From positions 1-64,000 of the forward strand of contig NZ_JAJVKW010000013.1 in NCBI RefSeq assembly GCF_024198255.1: a DNA stretch of 64,000 bases, written 5' to 3'. The notes under the pieces were generated by a model. That model ran no database searches and had not been told where the DNA came from. It was given only the letters and a program-made list of their open reading frames with translations. This stretch comes from Myxococcus guangdongensis. GTDB taxonomy: Bacteria > Myxococcota > Myxococcia > Myxococcales > Myxococcaceae. Positions within the stretch are counted from its first letter, which is position 1; every line of letters begins with the position of its first letter. A program made the position numbers and the translations under genes. This document shows, piece by piece, positions 8,129-16,807 of this stretch.

Positions 8129-9553
8129 TCAATCCCAGTCGCCCGGCAGCTGCGACAGCAGGCCCTTGATGCCATCGAGGATGTTCCGCGCGCTGAGCTC
8201 TCCTTCGACCCGCTCCCCGACACTGTCTGGGAGGCTGTCGAAGCCAAGGTCGTTCTCGGAGCCCTCGATGCCGATAACGCCCTCGACGAGCAGGTCGGTT
8301 CCGTTGAAGACCTGCACGGCATGAGCCCTCTTCGAGAACAAAGACCGAGAGAGGTCGCACGACCAGAGGCGCCTGCGGAGCTCCGAGGCGAGGAAGGAAG
8401 CGCCGACGGCCGCCTCTTCTCCCTGGGCGACCAGAGGCATGATGGCCGAGTCGGTGCGGGCATCGCCTTCGGCCTTCTCGAAGTCGCCATTCGCGTGAAC
8501 CCGGAGCCACAGTCCCGGCCGCTTCTGCAGCCGCAGCAGGAGCCGATTGCCTCTGCGCGAGCGCGTGGGAATGCCCGGCACCGCCCAATCACTTTCGAGG
8601 TCCGCGCCGCCGAGGTCGTGGACGACCAGGTCGCCCTTCGAGGTGCCCACCGCGACGAAGCGGTCATTCGGGGACACGCTCAGACAGGAGACGTCCCACG
8701 CGGACCCCTCACATGGCAGCACCCCGAGCACCCGCCCGCTACGGCTCGAAACGAGTGTCACGCCCTCCCGGCCGCCGGTCGCGAGCCAGCGCGTGCTGCG
8801 AGCCATCGCCAGCACCGTTCCCTGCCCGTGGCCATACGACAGGATCTCCGAGATCCAGTCCGCCCTGCCGGTCTCGTGGTCCCACCTGTAGAGGCGTGGC
8901 CGGACCGGGTCATCATCCCGGTTGAGAGGTGACTTCACACCCACCACGCGAGGCCCGGTCGGCAGCACGAAGCCCGGCCCGATGGCGACGTCTCGATCTC
9001 CCTTGAACCTCGAGAGCTCCTGTCCTGTCCGCGCATCGAGCACCACGAGATCCCACTCGAAGAAGCACCACAGCTTCGTCCCGTCGTCGGAGAGCGACAG
9101 GCCACAGGACGGCTCGAAGGCGTGGACGTCCTTCAGGAGCGGCTTCGGAGTCGAGCCCGGCGTCCACGACCAGACCACGTCGCCACGGGTGGCGGAGCCC
9201 GCCCAGTACACAGCGCCGTCCGGAGAGACCACCAGCGCCATGGGACGCGCCGCCAGGGGTGCGCTCTCCAGCACCCTGCCAGAACCCAGCGCGTACACCC
9301 GGGCGACCTTGTCCTCGAAGGTCGCGGCCAGCAGGTCCCCCGACGGGAACAGCCGGACCTTGTTGAGCCCCTCGGCGACCGTGAGCGTCGACACGGTCCG
9401 CGAGGTCGCGACGTCCCATACGCGGACCGTGGAGTCCTCCGCCGCCGCCGAGACGAGCCGGGACGAGTCCGGAAGCCAGTCCGCGGCGAGGATGGGCGTG
9501 GAGTGGCCCTCGAGCTTCGTCCTCGGCTTGTGAAGGTGTCTGTCCTGCTTCAC
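8129..9553 (-). CDS. WD40-like beta-propeller protein
   Basis: A 474-residue protein built of WD40-type repeats. The first is clear (LEGHSTPILAADWLPDSS, then TVRVWDVATSRTV), and later blades carry SPDGAVYWAG, LVVLDARTGQELSRFKG, LATGGREGVTLVSSRSGRVL and SVSPNDRFVAVGTSKGDLVV. There is no signal peptide, so it should be cytoplasmic and act as a protein-binding scaffold. The GTG start at 9553 has GAGAGG just upstream. It follows a carboxypeptidase-regulatory-like relic by ten bases and precedes the SUKH-like gene by about 160 bases. The role is unknown. Confidence 0.65.
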   Translation of the reverse strand: MKQDRHLHKPRTKLEGHSTPILAADWLPDSSRLVSAAAEDSTVRVWDVATSRTVSTLTVAEGLNKVRLFPSGDLLAATFEDKVARVYALGSGRVLESAPLAARPMALVVSPDGAVYWAGSATRGDVVWSWTPGSTPKPLLKDVHAFEPSCGLSLSDDGTKLWCFFEWDLVVLDARTGQELSRFKGDRDVAIGPGFVLPTGPRVVGVKSPLNRDDDPVRPRLYRWDHETGRADWISEILSYGHGQGTVLAMARSTRWLATGGREGVTLVSSRSGRVLGVLPCEGSAWDVSCLSVSPNDRFVAVGTSKGDLVVHDLGGADLESDWAVPGIPTRSRRGNRLLLRLQKRPGLWLRVHANGDFEKAEGDARTDSAIMPLVAQGEEAAVGASFLASELRRRLWSCDLSRSLFSKRAHAVQVFNGTDLLVEGVIGIEGSENDLGFDSLPDSVGERVEGELSARNILDGIKGLLSQLPGDWD

Positions 9554-9563
9554 GGTGCGCCTC

Positions 9564-9790
9564 TCACGGGTGGGCCTCCACCGGCACGCTCACCGTCGCG
9601 TGATGGCCGGTACTCACCAGGACATCGAACGCGCGGGGCGCCACGCTGTCCAGGGTGAAGGAGCCGTCCTCGTCCGTGGCGCCCTGGCAAGGGCATGCAT
9701 TCTTCGGCGGTCACGTCCTCGAAGACGGAGCGGGACCACGAAAGGGCCATCCCTCCGCGTGAGTCCACGAAGACTGCCTTGGCGCTCGGC
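9564..9790 (-). pseudogene. relic of a carboxypeptidase regulatory-like domain
   Basis: Leftward, the last 48 codons before a TGA at 9564-9566 read ATDEDGSFTLDSVAPRAFDV and then VLVSTGHHATVSVPV, the classic end of a CarboxypepD_reg beta-sandwich (DGSFTLxxVxPRxF). Upstream that frame is stopped. A neighbouring frame continues with KAVFVDSRGG and SVFEDVTAEE, which fits a frameshifted remnant. No intact start is present. Confidence 0.5.
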
Positions 9791-9972
9791 ATCATCATCT
9801 GGTTCCACGCGCGTCCGCCGAGATAAGCTCCGGGATGTTGGCCCCTCGATTGCTTAGGGCCGAGCATCCCCCGACTCGACACTGGAAGCCGAGCCCCCAT
9901 GCGTTCCCGTCACTTCGTCCCCCCCCTCCCCGCCGCTTCCACCTCGTCTGTCCGCTCCCAGGAGGTGGCCCT

Positions 9973-11346
9973 GTGAGCCGCATCGCGGGATGGGTGGTGC
10001 TGGTGCTCTCGCTGGTCGTGTCGTACGGCCCGGCCGAGGCCGCGCAGGCGAAGAGGAAGCAGGCGCAGCAGACCAAGGTCGCCGTGCTGCGCCCCGAGGG
10101 CAGCCAGGCGGAGGCCCTGCGCAAGGTGCTGACGGCGGAGCTGGGCAAGAAGGGCCGCGGGCGCGTGGTGCTGCCCGCGAAGAAGGTCGATGCCCAGGTG
10201 AAGCTCATCCGCGGCGGTCCGAAGACGGATGAGCAGCGGCAGGCCCTGGCGAAGAAGCTCGGCGCGGACATCCTGATCCTCTCCTCGGTGAAGGGGACCA
10301 AGCGCTGGGACGTGGAGGTCCGCGCCTACTCCGGTCAGGACGGCTCCCTCCTCGCGGAGGAGCGCTGGGACGTCCGCACGAACCGCGCCTTCCCCGAAGT
10401 CCGGCGCGAGCTCGAGCCCAAGCTGGGAACAGCCCTGAAGGAAGGCCCGCAGCAGAGCCTCCCACCCACCGCCGTCACGCCTCCGACGCCTGTCTCCGAG
10501 CCGGAGGTCGCGCCCCCTGCCCCCATCGCGGAGGCACCTCGCCAGGCGGTCGTGAAGCCTCCTCCGCCCACCGTGACGAAGAAGGAGCCGCCCGTGGTGC
10601 AGCCCGAGCCGAAGGCCGCCAGCCCTCGCAACCTGGACGGCCCCATCCTGGAGGCGCTGCTGTCCGGACAGGGGCTCTTCCGCCGCTTCAACTTCTCGGG
10701 CAGCAACGCCAGCGAGCGTCCCGACTACAGCCTCAACAGCGCCGCCGCCGCGGGCCTCGCTGTCAGCTACTTCCCCCTCTCCCACTTCACGGATGGGATG
10801 GTGCACAACCTGGGGCTCATCGCGCGGGGCTCACGCTCCATCGGGCTGTCCACGCGGCTCCCGGATGGCTCCAGTCACGCCACCACCGCGCAGCTCATCG
10901 AGGGAGGCCTGCGCTTCCGCCTGCCGCTGCGGTGGCTGGAGCTCTCCGTGGGCGCGCTGTACGGTACCCACTCCTTCGCGGTGGAGCTCCCGCCGGAGAG
11001 CACCTTCGCCCTGCCCGACGTGGACTACCGCTTCGCGCACGTGGAGCTGGGCCTGCGCAAGGCGCTCAACGAACGCTGGGCCATCGCCGCGCGCGTGGGC
11101 TACCAGCACGTCTTGAGCGGCGGCGAGCTGTCCTCGGACAACTACCTCCCGGAGCTGAGCGGCTCCGGCATCGATGGCGAGCTCGCCGTGGAGTTCGCCC
11201 TGACGCGTATCCTGGGGCTGCGGATGGGCGGAGAGGTGCGCAGCTACTCCTTCACCGCCGACGCCGCGGAGGGAGCCCCGGTCTTCGCTGGCGGCGCCAA
11301 GGACCTGTACTTCAGCGGTCAGCTCGGCCTGTACGTGAGGCTGTAG
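9973..11346 (+). CDS. outer-membrane beta-barrel protein with periplasmic N-terminal domain
   Basis: A 457-residue protein starting at GTG 9973, chosen for the AGGAGGTGG site just upstream and the signal peptide it exposes (GWVVLVLSLVVSYGPAEA). Residues about 25-140 form a small alpha/beta domain (VAVLRPEGSQAEALRKVLTA, LGADILILSSVKG) resembling periplasmic domains that precede barrels. A Pro/Glu/Val linker follows (about 150-230). The C-terminal 220 residues alternate polar and hydrophobic and end in aromatic or hydrophobic strands (DLYFSGQLGLYVRL), as in outer-membrane barrels. Function unknown; single gene. Confidence 0.6.
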   Translation: MSRIAGWVVLVLSLVVSYGPAEAAQAKRKQAQQTKVAVLRPEGSQAEALRKVLTAELGKKGRGRVVLPAKKVDAQVKLIRGGPKTDEQRQALAKKLGADILILSSVKGTKRWDVEVRAYSGQDGSLLAEERWDVRTNRAFPEVRRELEPKLGTALKEGPQQSLPPTAVTPPTPVSEPEVAPPAPIAEAPRQAVVKPPPPTVTKKEPPVVQPEPKAASPRNLDGPILEALLSGQGLFRRFNFSGSNASERPDYSLNSAAAAGLAVSYFPLSHFTDGMVHNLGLIARGSRSIGLSTRLPDGSSHATTAQLIEGGLRFRLPLRWLELSVGALYGTHSFAVELPPESTFALPDVDYRFAHVELGLRKALNERWAIAARVGYQHVLSGGELSSDNYLPELSGSGIDGELAVEFALTRILGLRMGGEVRSYSFTADAAEGAPVFAGGAKDLYFSGQLGLYVRL

Positions 11347-11360
11347 CACCGGCGCATTGA

Positions 11361-11375
11361 GGGGGGCTGTCCCCC
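11361..11375 (+). terminator. small GC hairpin after the barrel gene
   Basis: GGGGG(G) CTGT CCCCC forms a five-base-pair stem 15 bases after the stop of the beta-barrel gene. It is a weak candidate terminator. Confidence 0.3.
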
Positions 11376-11443
11376 ACGCCTGTGGCGCCTCCTCCACACT
11401 TTCACGCGAGGCCCGCATGAAAATTGAGACGCGCATGCACGCG

Positions 11444-11471
11444 TGACACGAGTTTTTCAGTATCCGTGTCA
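11444..11471. promoter_or_regulatory. inverted repeat upstream of DUF1592 gene
   Basis: TGACACG and CGTGTCA are separated by 14 bases, about 95 bases upstream of the DUF1592 start. The dyad could be an operator. The intervening T-rich patch (GAGTTTTTC) stands out from the surrounding GC-rich DNA. Confidence 0.3.
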
Positions 11472-11565
11472 TCGGGCCATTCGACCGATGCGTGCGCGTC
11501 GCGGCTACATTGACAGGAACGCGTCATCCATCTGATTGGTATGTCTCCCAATCATGGAGGCGCTC

Positions 11566-13308
11566 GTGCCGAGGATGTGGTCACAACGGTTGTCACGAGA
11601 GCCAGCGGAGCGGGGACGGTGGTGGCGCCCGGTGGTGCTCGGGTTGCTCTTGAGCGGGGCTGCTGGCTGCGAAGGAACCCTCTCCAACCCGGAGGGCCCC
11701 GGTGGAGGCCCTGGCCCTGGCCCTGGCCCCGGCCCCGGTAATCCCCCGCCCACCGCCATCGAGAAGCCCGCCCCGTCCGTGCGGATGGCGCGCCTGACGC
11801 ACGTGCAGTGGACCCACAGCGTGCAGGAGCTGCTCCGGCTGGACGCGCCGCCCACCACGCTGGCGGGCACCTTCCGCGCGGACCCCGCCCAGAGCGGCTT
11901 CCTCTTCGACAACGACGCGCGCGCCCTCTCCGTCGACGAGGCCCTCTGGGGCGCCTACCAGCGCGCCGCCGCGGAGCTCGCCAGCCAGGTGACGACGGAC
12001 GCGACGAAGCTCGCGCGCCTGGTGCCCTCGTCGACCGCCTCCGGCGAAGCGCGCGCCCGCGCCTTCGTGGAGTCCTTCGGCCTGCGCGCGCACCGGCGCC
12101 CGCTGACGTCCGAGGAGGTGGAGAGCTACCTCGGGCTGTACCGCAAGGGGCCCCAGGCCTACGCGGACATGGCGGCGTTCGAGGGCGGCCTCCGGCTGGT
12201 CATCGAAGCCTTCCTCCAGTCGCCCCACTTCCTCTACCGCGTGGAGCGCAGCACCCAGGCCGTGCAGGACCGGGTGCCGCTCGACGATTACGAAGTGGCT
12301 TCGCGGCTGAGCTACGGCCTGTGGAACGCCATGCCGGACGACGCCCTGTTCGCCGCCGCGAGCGAGGGCACCCTGCACTCGCGCGACGGCGTCGCCACCC
12401 AGGCCAGGCGCATGCTCCAGGACGCGCGCTCGAACAAGGTGGTGGAGGCCTTCCACCGCACCCTCTTCGACGTGCCCCGCTATGCCGCCATCCGGCCTTC
12501 CCTCACGCGCTACCCGCAAGTGACCGAGCGCCTGGGCGAGTACGCGGCCCGGGAGACGAGCCTCTTCGTCCAGGACGTCGTCTTCTCCCGCAAGGGCGGC
12601 TACAGCGACCTGCTCACCTCGCCGGCCACCTTCGTCAACGACGAGCTGGCGCGCGTCTACGGGCTGAGCGGCGCGTTCACCGCCGACTTCGTCCCCGTGA
12701 CGCTCGACTCGCGCGAGCGCAAGGGCGTGCTCACCCAGGTGGGCTTCCTGGCCTCGCACGCGACGTCGGTGGACCCGGACCCCATCCACCGCGGCGTCTA
12801 CATCTCCGAGCGCATCATCTGCCGGAAGATTGGCGCGCCGCCGGCCAACATCCCGCCGCTCCCCGCCCCCCAGGGCCGCACCAATCGAGAGGTCGTCACC
12901 TCGCACACCGAAGCGCCGGGAAGCGCGTGCGCCAGCTGTCACACGCACCTCATCAACCCGCTCGGCTTCCCGTTCGAGAACTTCGACGCCATCGGCGGCT
13001 TCCGCACCACGGACAACGGACATCCGGTGGACGCCAGCTCGACGCCCAACATCAACGGGGAGACGGTGCCGGTGCGCGACGCGCTCGACCTGGCGGACGC
13101 GCTCGCGGCCAATGAGTCGGTGCATGCGTGCTACGCGAAGCACTGGGTGGAGTACCTCCACGGGCGTCCGTCCGCGCACGAGGATGCGCCGCTGGTGGAG
13201 CGGCTCGGAAAGCTGTCGAAAGCGGGCAACCTGTCCATCGTCGACCTCGTGGTGGAGGTCGTCACCAGCGAGGGCTTCGTGAATCGCCACCCGGAGGAGC
13301 TGCCATGA
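11566..13308 (+). CDS. DUF1592/DUF1588-type cytochrome-like lipoprotein
   Basis: About 580 residues. A signal peptide ends in a lipobox (LLSGAAGC), then a Pro-Gly tandem linker encoded by a GGCCCT-type hexamer repeat at about 11708-11738. The body has the PSD1/DUF1587-1595-1592-1588-1585 order familiar from Planctomycetes and myxobacteria: a PHFLYRVER segment, DDYEVASRLSYGLWNAMPDD, RKGVLTQVGFLASHAT, and a c-type haem motif CASCH in SACASCHTHLINPLGFPFE. It should be an outer-membrane or periplasmic haem lipoprotein of unknown substrate. The GTG at 11566 has GGAGG five bases upstream; an ATG at 11536 lacks one. Its stop overlaps the start of the DUF1552 gene. Confidence 0.75.
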   Translation: MPRMWSQRLSREPAERGRWWRPVVLGLLLSGAAGCEGTLSNPEGPGGGPGPGPGPGPGNPPPTAIEKPAPSVRMARLTHVQWTHSVQELLRLDAPPTTLAGTFRADPAQSGFLFDNDARALSVDEALWGAYQRAAAELASQVTTDATKLARLVPSSTASGEARARAFVESFGLRAHRRPLTSEEVESYLGLYRKGPQAYADMAAFEGGLRLVIEAFLQSPHFLYRVERSTQAVQDRVPLDDYEVASRLSYGLWNAMPDDALFAAASEGTLHSRDGVATQARRMLQDARSNKVVEAFHRTLFDVPRYAAIRPSLTRYPQVTERLGEYAARETSLFVQDVVFSRKGGYSDLLTSPATFVNDELARVYGLSGAFTADFVPVTLDSRERKGVLTQVGFLASHATSVDPDPIHRGVYISERIICRKIGAPPANIPPLPAPQGRTNREVVTSHTEAPGSACASCHTHLINPLGFPFENFDAIGGFRTTDNGHPVDASSTPNINGETVPVRDALDLADALAANESVHACYAKHWVEYLHGRPSAHEDAPLVERLGKLSKAGNLSIVDLVVEVVTSEGFVNRHPEELP

Positions 13309-14729
13309 AGCTGAGTCGCCGGTGGGTGTTGAAGGGCCTGGGCGGGACGATGCTGAGCCTGCCGTTCCTCGAGGGGCTGATGCCGAGGACCGCCCGCGCG
13401 GCGGACTCGGGGGCGCAGCCGTACGCCATCTTCTTCCGGCAGGCCAACGGCGTCGCCTCGGCCCAGACGACGTCGGAGCTGGGCGCGGAGCCGGAGCGCT
13501 TCTGGCCGCGCACCTTGGGGGCGCTCACCGCGGACAGCATGGCCGGGCGGGCCGTGGATGTGCTCAAGGACCACCGCGCGAACCTGCTCCTGGTGCGCAA
13601 CGTCAACATGAAGGACTACAACTACGGGGACGGCCACGCCCGCGGCGCCATGCAGGGGCTGACCGCGCGGGGCCCCGTGGTCGAGGGCGCGGGCGGCGGC
13701 TCCGAGTCCGGCGGTGAGTCCATCGACCACCGCATCGGCCGCGAGCTCAACTCGCAGCAGCGCGACTCGCTCGTCTTCTACGCGGGCCGGCGTGGCGGCT
13801 GGCTCGGGGGGCCCTGCCTCTCCTACCGGAGCAGCAACGTGCGCCGGGCCGCGCTGCATGACCCGTGGAACGCGTACCAGACGATGATTGGCGGCCCGGG
13901 AGGACTGACGCCCGAGGCTCGCGAGCAGCTCCTCGTCCGGCAGCGCAGCGTGAATGATTTGGTGAAGGCCCAGCTCCAGTCGCTCAAGCAGCGGCCCGAG
14001 CTGAGCGCGTCGGACCATGAGCGCGTGGACCTGCACCTGTCGAACGTGCGGGACCTGGAGGTCGCCCTGAGCTGCCGCATGCGCGCGGACCAGGAGCTCC
14101 TGCTCCAGCAGCAGGCGCCCGGCTATGACAGCACGGACGGCACCGAGGTGCTCGCCACGGCCCGGTTGCACATGGACATCGCCGTGATGGCGATGGCCTG
14201 CGGCACCAACCGCGCGGCCGTCATCCAGGTGGGCAACGGCAACGACGGCGACACGCGCTACCGCCACCCGGACACGGGGCAGTTGATGGAGAACTTCCAT
14301 TACGTGTCCCACCGTCGCACGTCGCACGACGCCAGCGGCGGCATCATCACTGGCTCGGATGTGCTGCATCACCACGTGGACGTGCAGTTCGCGAGCACCT
14401 TCAAGCACCTGTTGGACAAGCTGGCGGCCTACCAGATGCCGGACGGCAAGCGGCTCCTCGAGCACGGCGTGGCGGTCTGGTACAACGACCTGGGCAACGG
14501 GCCGGCGCACTCGGCGCGCAACGTGCCCTTCGTCCTGGCGGGCAGCTGCAATGGCTTCCTCAAGCAGGGCGTCTACGTCGAGGCGTCGGGCGGCGGCAAT
14601 CCCAACCACAACCGGATGCTGAACACGATTGGCTCCGCCGTGGGGCTGAGGAACGCGGCCGGCGGGAACCTGGATGACTTCGGCGACCCGACGCTGACCA
14701 AGGGCGTGCTCTCCGAGCTCATCGCCTGA
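13305..14729 (+). CDS. DUF1552 Tat-exported protein
   Basis: A 474-residue protein starting at ATG 13305, overlapping the DUF1592 stop by four bases (ATGA), with GGAGG upstream, so the pair is translationally coupled. The N-terminus carries a Tat-like signal (SRRWVLKGLGG, then a hydrophobic run ending PRTARA). The mature part matches the DUF1552 family: GRAVDVLKDHRANLLLVRNV, SIDHRIGRELN, DLHLSNVRDLE, and the C-terminal GVAVWYNDLGNGPAHSARNV. DUF1552 has no established reaction. It is nearly always paired with a DUF1592 cytochrome-like partner, suggesting a shared exported enzyme complex. Confidence 0.75.
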   Translation: MKLSRRWVLKGLGGTMLSLPFLEGLMPRTARAADSGAQPYAIFFRQANGVASAQTTSELGAEPERFWPRTLGALTADSMAGRAVDVLKDHRANLLLVRNVNMKDYNYGDGHARGAMQGLTARGPVVEGAGGGSESGGESIDHRIGRELNSQQRDSLVFYAGRRGGWLGGPCLSYRSSNVRRAALHDPWNAYQTMIGGPGGLTPEAREQLLVRQRSVNDLVKAQLQSLKQRPELSASDHERVDLHLSNVRDLEVALSCRMRADQELLLQQQAPGYDSTDGTEVLATARLHMDIAVMAMACGTNRAAVIQVGNGNDGDTRYRHPDTGQLMENFHYVSHRRTSHDASGGIITGSDVLHHHVDVQFASTFKHLLDKLAAYQMPDGKRLLEHGVAVWYNDLGNGPAHSARNVPFVLAGSCNGFLKQGVYVEASGGGNPNHNRMLNTIGSAVGLRNAAGGNLDDFGDPTLTKGVLSELIA

Positions 14730-14743
14730 GTGGATGATGGCGG

Positions 14744-14767
14744 CCTGCTCCAGTGCGCTGGAGCAGG
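14744..14767 (+). terminator. 10-base-pair hairpin terminator
   Basis: CCTGCTCCAG, loop TGCG, CTGGAGCAGG forms a perfect stem 15 bases after the DUF1552 stop. It probably terminates the DUF1592/DUF1552 operon. Confidence 0.7.
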
Positions 14768-14805
14768 TCGTCGAGCGCTGTCCGTGGAGCTGGGCAGCCT
14801 CACAC

Positions 14806-14826
14806 TGCTGACACACCCTGTCAGCA
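14806..14826. promoter_or_regulatory. dyad upstream of epoxide-hydrolase-like gene
   Basis: TGCTGACA, five bases, TGTCAGCA: an eight-base inverted repeat ending 21 bases before the ATG of the epoxide-hydrolase-like gene. It is a candidate operator for the WYL regulator encoded downstream, though this is inferred only from position and symmetry. Confidence 0.4.
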
Positions 14827-14847
14827 CCCCTCGGGCACAACCTTGGG

Positions 14848-15993
14848 ATGCACAACTCCAAGCGACACACGCAGACCCCATTCACCCTGGCCATTTCCGA
14901 CGCCGAGCTCGACGACCTCCGAGCACGGCTGAAGGCCACTCGCTTCCCCTCGACGGTCGAAGGCGTCGGCTGGGGCGATGGCACCGACGCCGAGCTGATC
15001 CGACACCTGGTCACCCACTGGGCGGAGCGCTTCGACTGGCGCGCCGCCGAGCAGCGCCTCAACGCGATTCCGCAATTCATCGAGGAGATTGACGGCGAGC
15101 GGGTCCACTTCGTTCATGCGGCGGGTCAGGGACAGACGCGCGTTCCCATCGTCCTCGCCAATGGCTGGCCGTCGAACTTCGTCGAGTTCCTGCCGCTCAT
15201 CCCGCTGCTCACGGCCGAGCGAGACGGGGTGTCGTTCGACGTCATCATCCCCTCGCTGCAGGGCTTCGGATTCTCGGGCCGGCCCACGAAGAAGGGCATG
15301 AACATGACCCGCATGGGTCATCTGTGGGCCGAGCTGATGACCCGGCTGGGCTATGAGAAGTTCCTCGTGGCGTGCTCGGACCTGGGCTCCGGGGTCTGCT
15401 TCAGCCTGGTCCGCAACCATCCCAGCCGGCTCCTGGGGGTGCACTACCTCAACGTCTTCTCGGGGTACCCGCGGCCGGAGGCGCCGACGCCCGAGGAGGT
15501 GGACTACTTCCGGCGCGTCGACCTGTGGAACCTCACCCAGGGCGCCTACATCATGCTCCACGGGACCAAGCCGCAGACGCTCGCCGTCGGCCTCAATGAC
15601 TCACCCGCGGGCCTGGCGTCGTGGATCCTCGAGAAGTTCCACGGCTGCAGCCTGCTGCGGGATGGCCAGCTCGAGTCCGTCTATTCGCTCGACGACCTGT
15701 GCACCCTGCTCTCGGTCTACTGGTTCACCCAGACGATTGGCTCATCGGTCCGGCTGTACAAGGAGGCCTTCGCCGACCAGGAGCTGCTGGCGCCGATGCC
15801 CCACCACGGCGTCAAGCAGGGCGTGCTGGTGCCCGCCGACGTCGACAATCCCGCGCCGCGCGCGTGGGGCGAGCGGCACCTGCAGAACCTCGTCCACTGG
15901 ACCGAGGCGCGGCAGGTCGGGCACTTCCCGGCGCTCGAGGCTCCGGAGCACTACGCGGCCGATATCCGCGCGTTCCATGGCACCATCCGGTGA
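14848..15993 (+). CDS. epoxide hydrolase family protein (EHN N-terminal type)
   Basis: A 381-residue alpha/beta hydrolase. The N-terminal segment (ISDAELDDLRARLKATRFPS, FDWRAAEQRLNAIPQF) is the EHN domain that precedes the catalytic domain in microsomal-type epoxide hydrolases. The nucleophile is likely Asp178 in VACSDLGSGV and the catalytic His is His359 in VGHFPALEAPE. The oxyanion motif, usually HGWP, is NGWPSN here. It would hydrolyse an epoxide to a diol or an ester-like substrate. There is no signal peptide. It is followed 13 bases later by a WYL regulator and preceded by a dyad, suggesting an autoregulated operon. Confidence 0.8.
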   Translation: MHNSKRHTQTPFTLAISDAELDDLRARLKATRFPSTVEGVGWGDGTDAELIRHLVTHWAERFDWRAAEQRLNAIPQFIEEIDGERVHFVHAAGQGQTRVPIVLANGWPSNFVEFLPLIPLLTAERDGVSFDVIIPSLQGFGFSGRPTKKGMNMTRMGHLWAELMTRLGYEKFLVACSDLGSGVCFSLVRNHPSRLLGVHYLNVFSGYPRPEAPTPEEVDYFRRVDLWNLTQGAYIMLHGTKPQTLAVGLNDSPAGLASWILEKFHGCSLLRDGQLESVYSLDDLCTLLSVYWFTQTIGSSVRLYKEAFADQELLAPMPHHGVKQGVLVPADVDNPAPRAWGERHLQNLVHWTEARQVGHFPALEAPEHYAADIRAFHGTIR

Positions 15994-16006
15994 GCCACGG
16001 GCGCGC

Positions 16007-16699
16007 ATGGACAAGACCGAACGCCTCTTCGCAGTCATGGACGCCCTTCGCCGGCACCGCCGCCCCGTCACCGCGGCGGCGCTGGCCGAGGAACAGGGTG
16101 TGTCCCTGCGCACGCTCTATCGCGACGTGAGGACGCTCATCGGTCTTGGCGCACCCATCGTGGGCGAGGCGGGCGTGGGCTACATGCTGAAGCCGGGCTT
16201 CTTCCTGCCGCCGCTGATGTTCACGGCCGAGGAGCTCGAGGCGCTGGTGCTCGGCTCCCGCTGGGTCGAGGCCCAGCCGGATGCCGGCCTCGCCGGGGCG
16301 GCGCGCAATGCCCTGGCCAAGATTGCCACCGCCTCGCCCGAGGACTTGCGCGACCGGATGAACGACACCGGGCTGTGGCCCATCCTGATGCGCGGCGGGG
16401 CGGCGCCCGTCCCCGTGCTCGGCCTGGTGCGCCGGGCCATCCGCGAGGAGAAGGCGATCCTCATCGTGTACGCCGACGAGAAGGGCCAACCGAGCCAGCG
16501 CGACATCTGGCCGGTGCAGCTCGCGTTTCATGAGGGCAAACAGCTCGTCGCAGCGTGGTGCTGCCTGCGCCAGGCCTTCCGCCATTTCCGCGTCGACCGC
16601 ATCACCGCTGCCTCTGCGACGGAGGCTCGCTACGGCCGCCCCCGGTCCGTGCTGGCGCGGGAATGGCGGGAGGAATGGGAGCGGCTGTATCCCGATTGA
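16007..16699 (+). CDS. HTH/WYL-domain transcriptional regulator
   Basis: A 230-residue protein starting MDKTERLFAVMDALRRHRRP. The first 60 residues are a DeoR/HTH_11-type winged helix (TAAALAEEQGVSLRTLYRDV). A central region (PPLMFTAEELEALVLGSRWV) and a C-terminal WYL domain follow (ILIVYADEKGQPSQRDIWP, then WCCLRQAFRHFRVDRI). WYL domains sense small ligands or nucleic acids. The ATG at 16007 lies 13 bases after the epoxide-hydrolase stop, so the two genes form an operon. The long open frame upstream in this phase overlaps that gene and is not coding. Confidence 0.85.
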   Translation: MDKTERLFAVMDALRRHRRPVTAAALAEEQGVSLRTLYRDVRTLIGLGAPIVGEAGVGYMLKPGFFLPPLMFTAEELEALVLGSRWVEAQPDAGLAGAARNALAKIATASPEDLRDRMNDTGLWPILMRGGAAPVPVLGLVRRAIREEKAILIVYADEKGQPSQRDIWPVQLAFHEGKQLVAAWCCLRQAFRHFRVDRITAASATEARYGRPRSVLAREWREEWERLYPD

Positions 16700-16807
16700 G
16701 CGCGGCCACCTGCTCGAAGCGCGGTTCCTTGCGCGTCACCCGTTTCGGGGGCGCGCCCGCACTTCGTGTGGTCCCCCGGCCGGCCCTGCGCGGCCTGTCA
16801 CGTGGTG

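Noticed and set aside
11705..11739. Tandem GGCCCT-type hexamers as a regulatory microsatellite
   Set aside because: They encode an in-frame Pro-Gly tether just after the lipobox of the DUF1592 lipoprotein, a normal linker; slippage would only change its length.
13131..15080. 649-codon open frame on the - strand
   Set aside because: Antisense to the DUF1552 gene and the start of the epoxide-hydrolase-like gene; no motif, signal or ribosome site.
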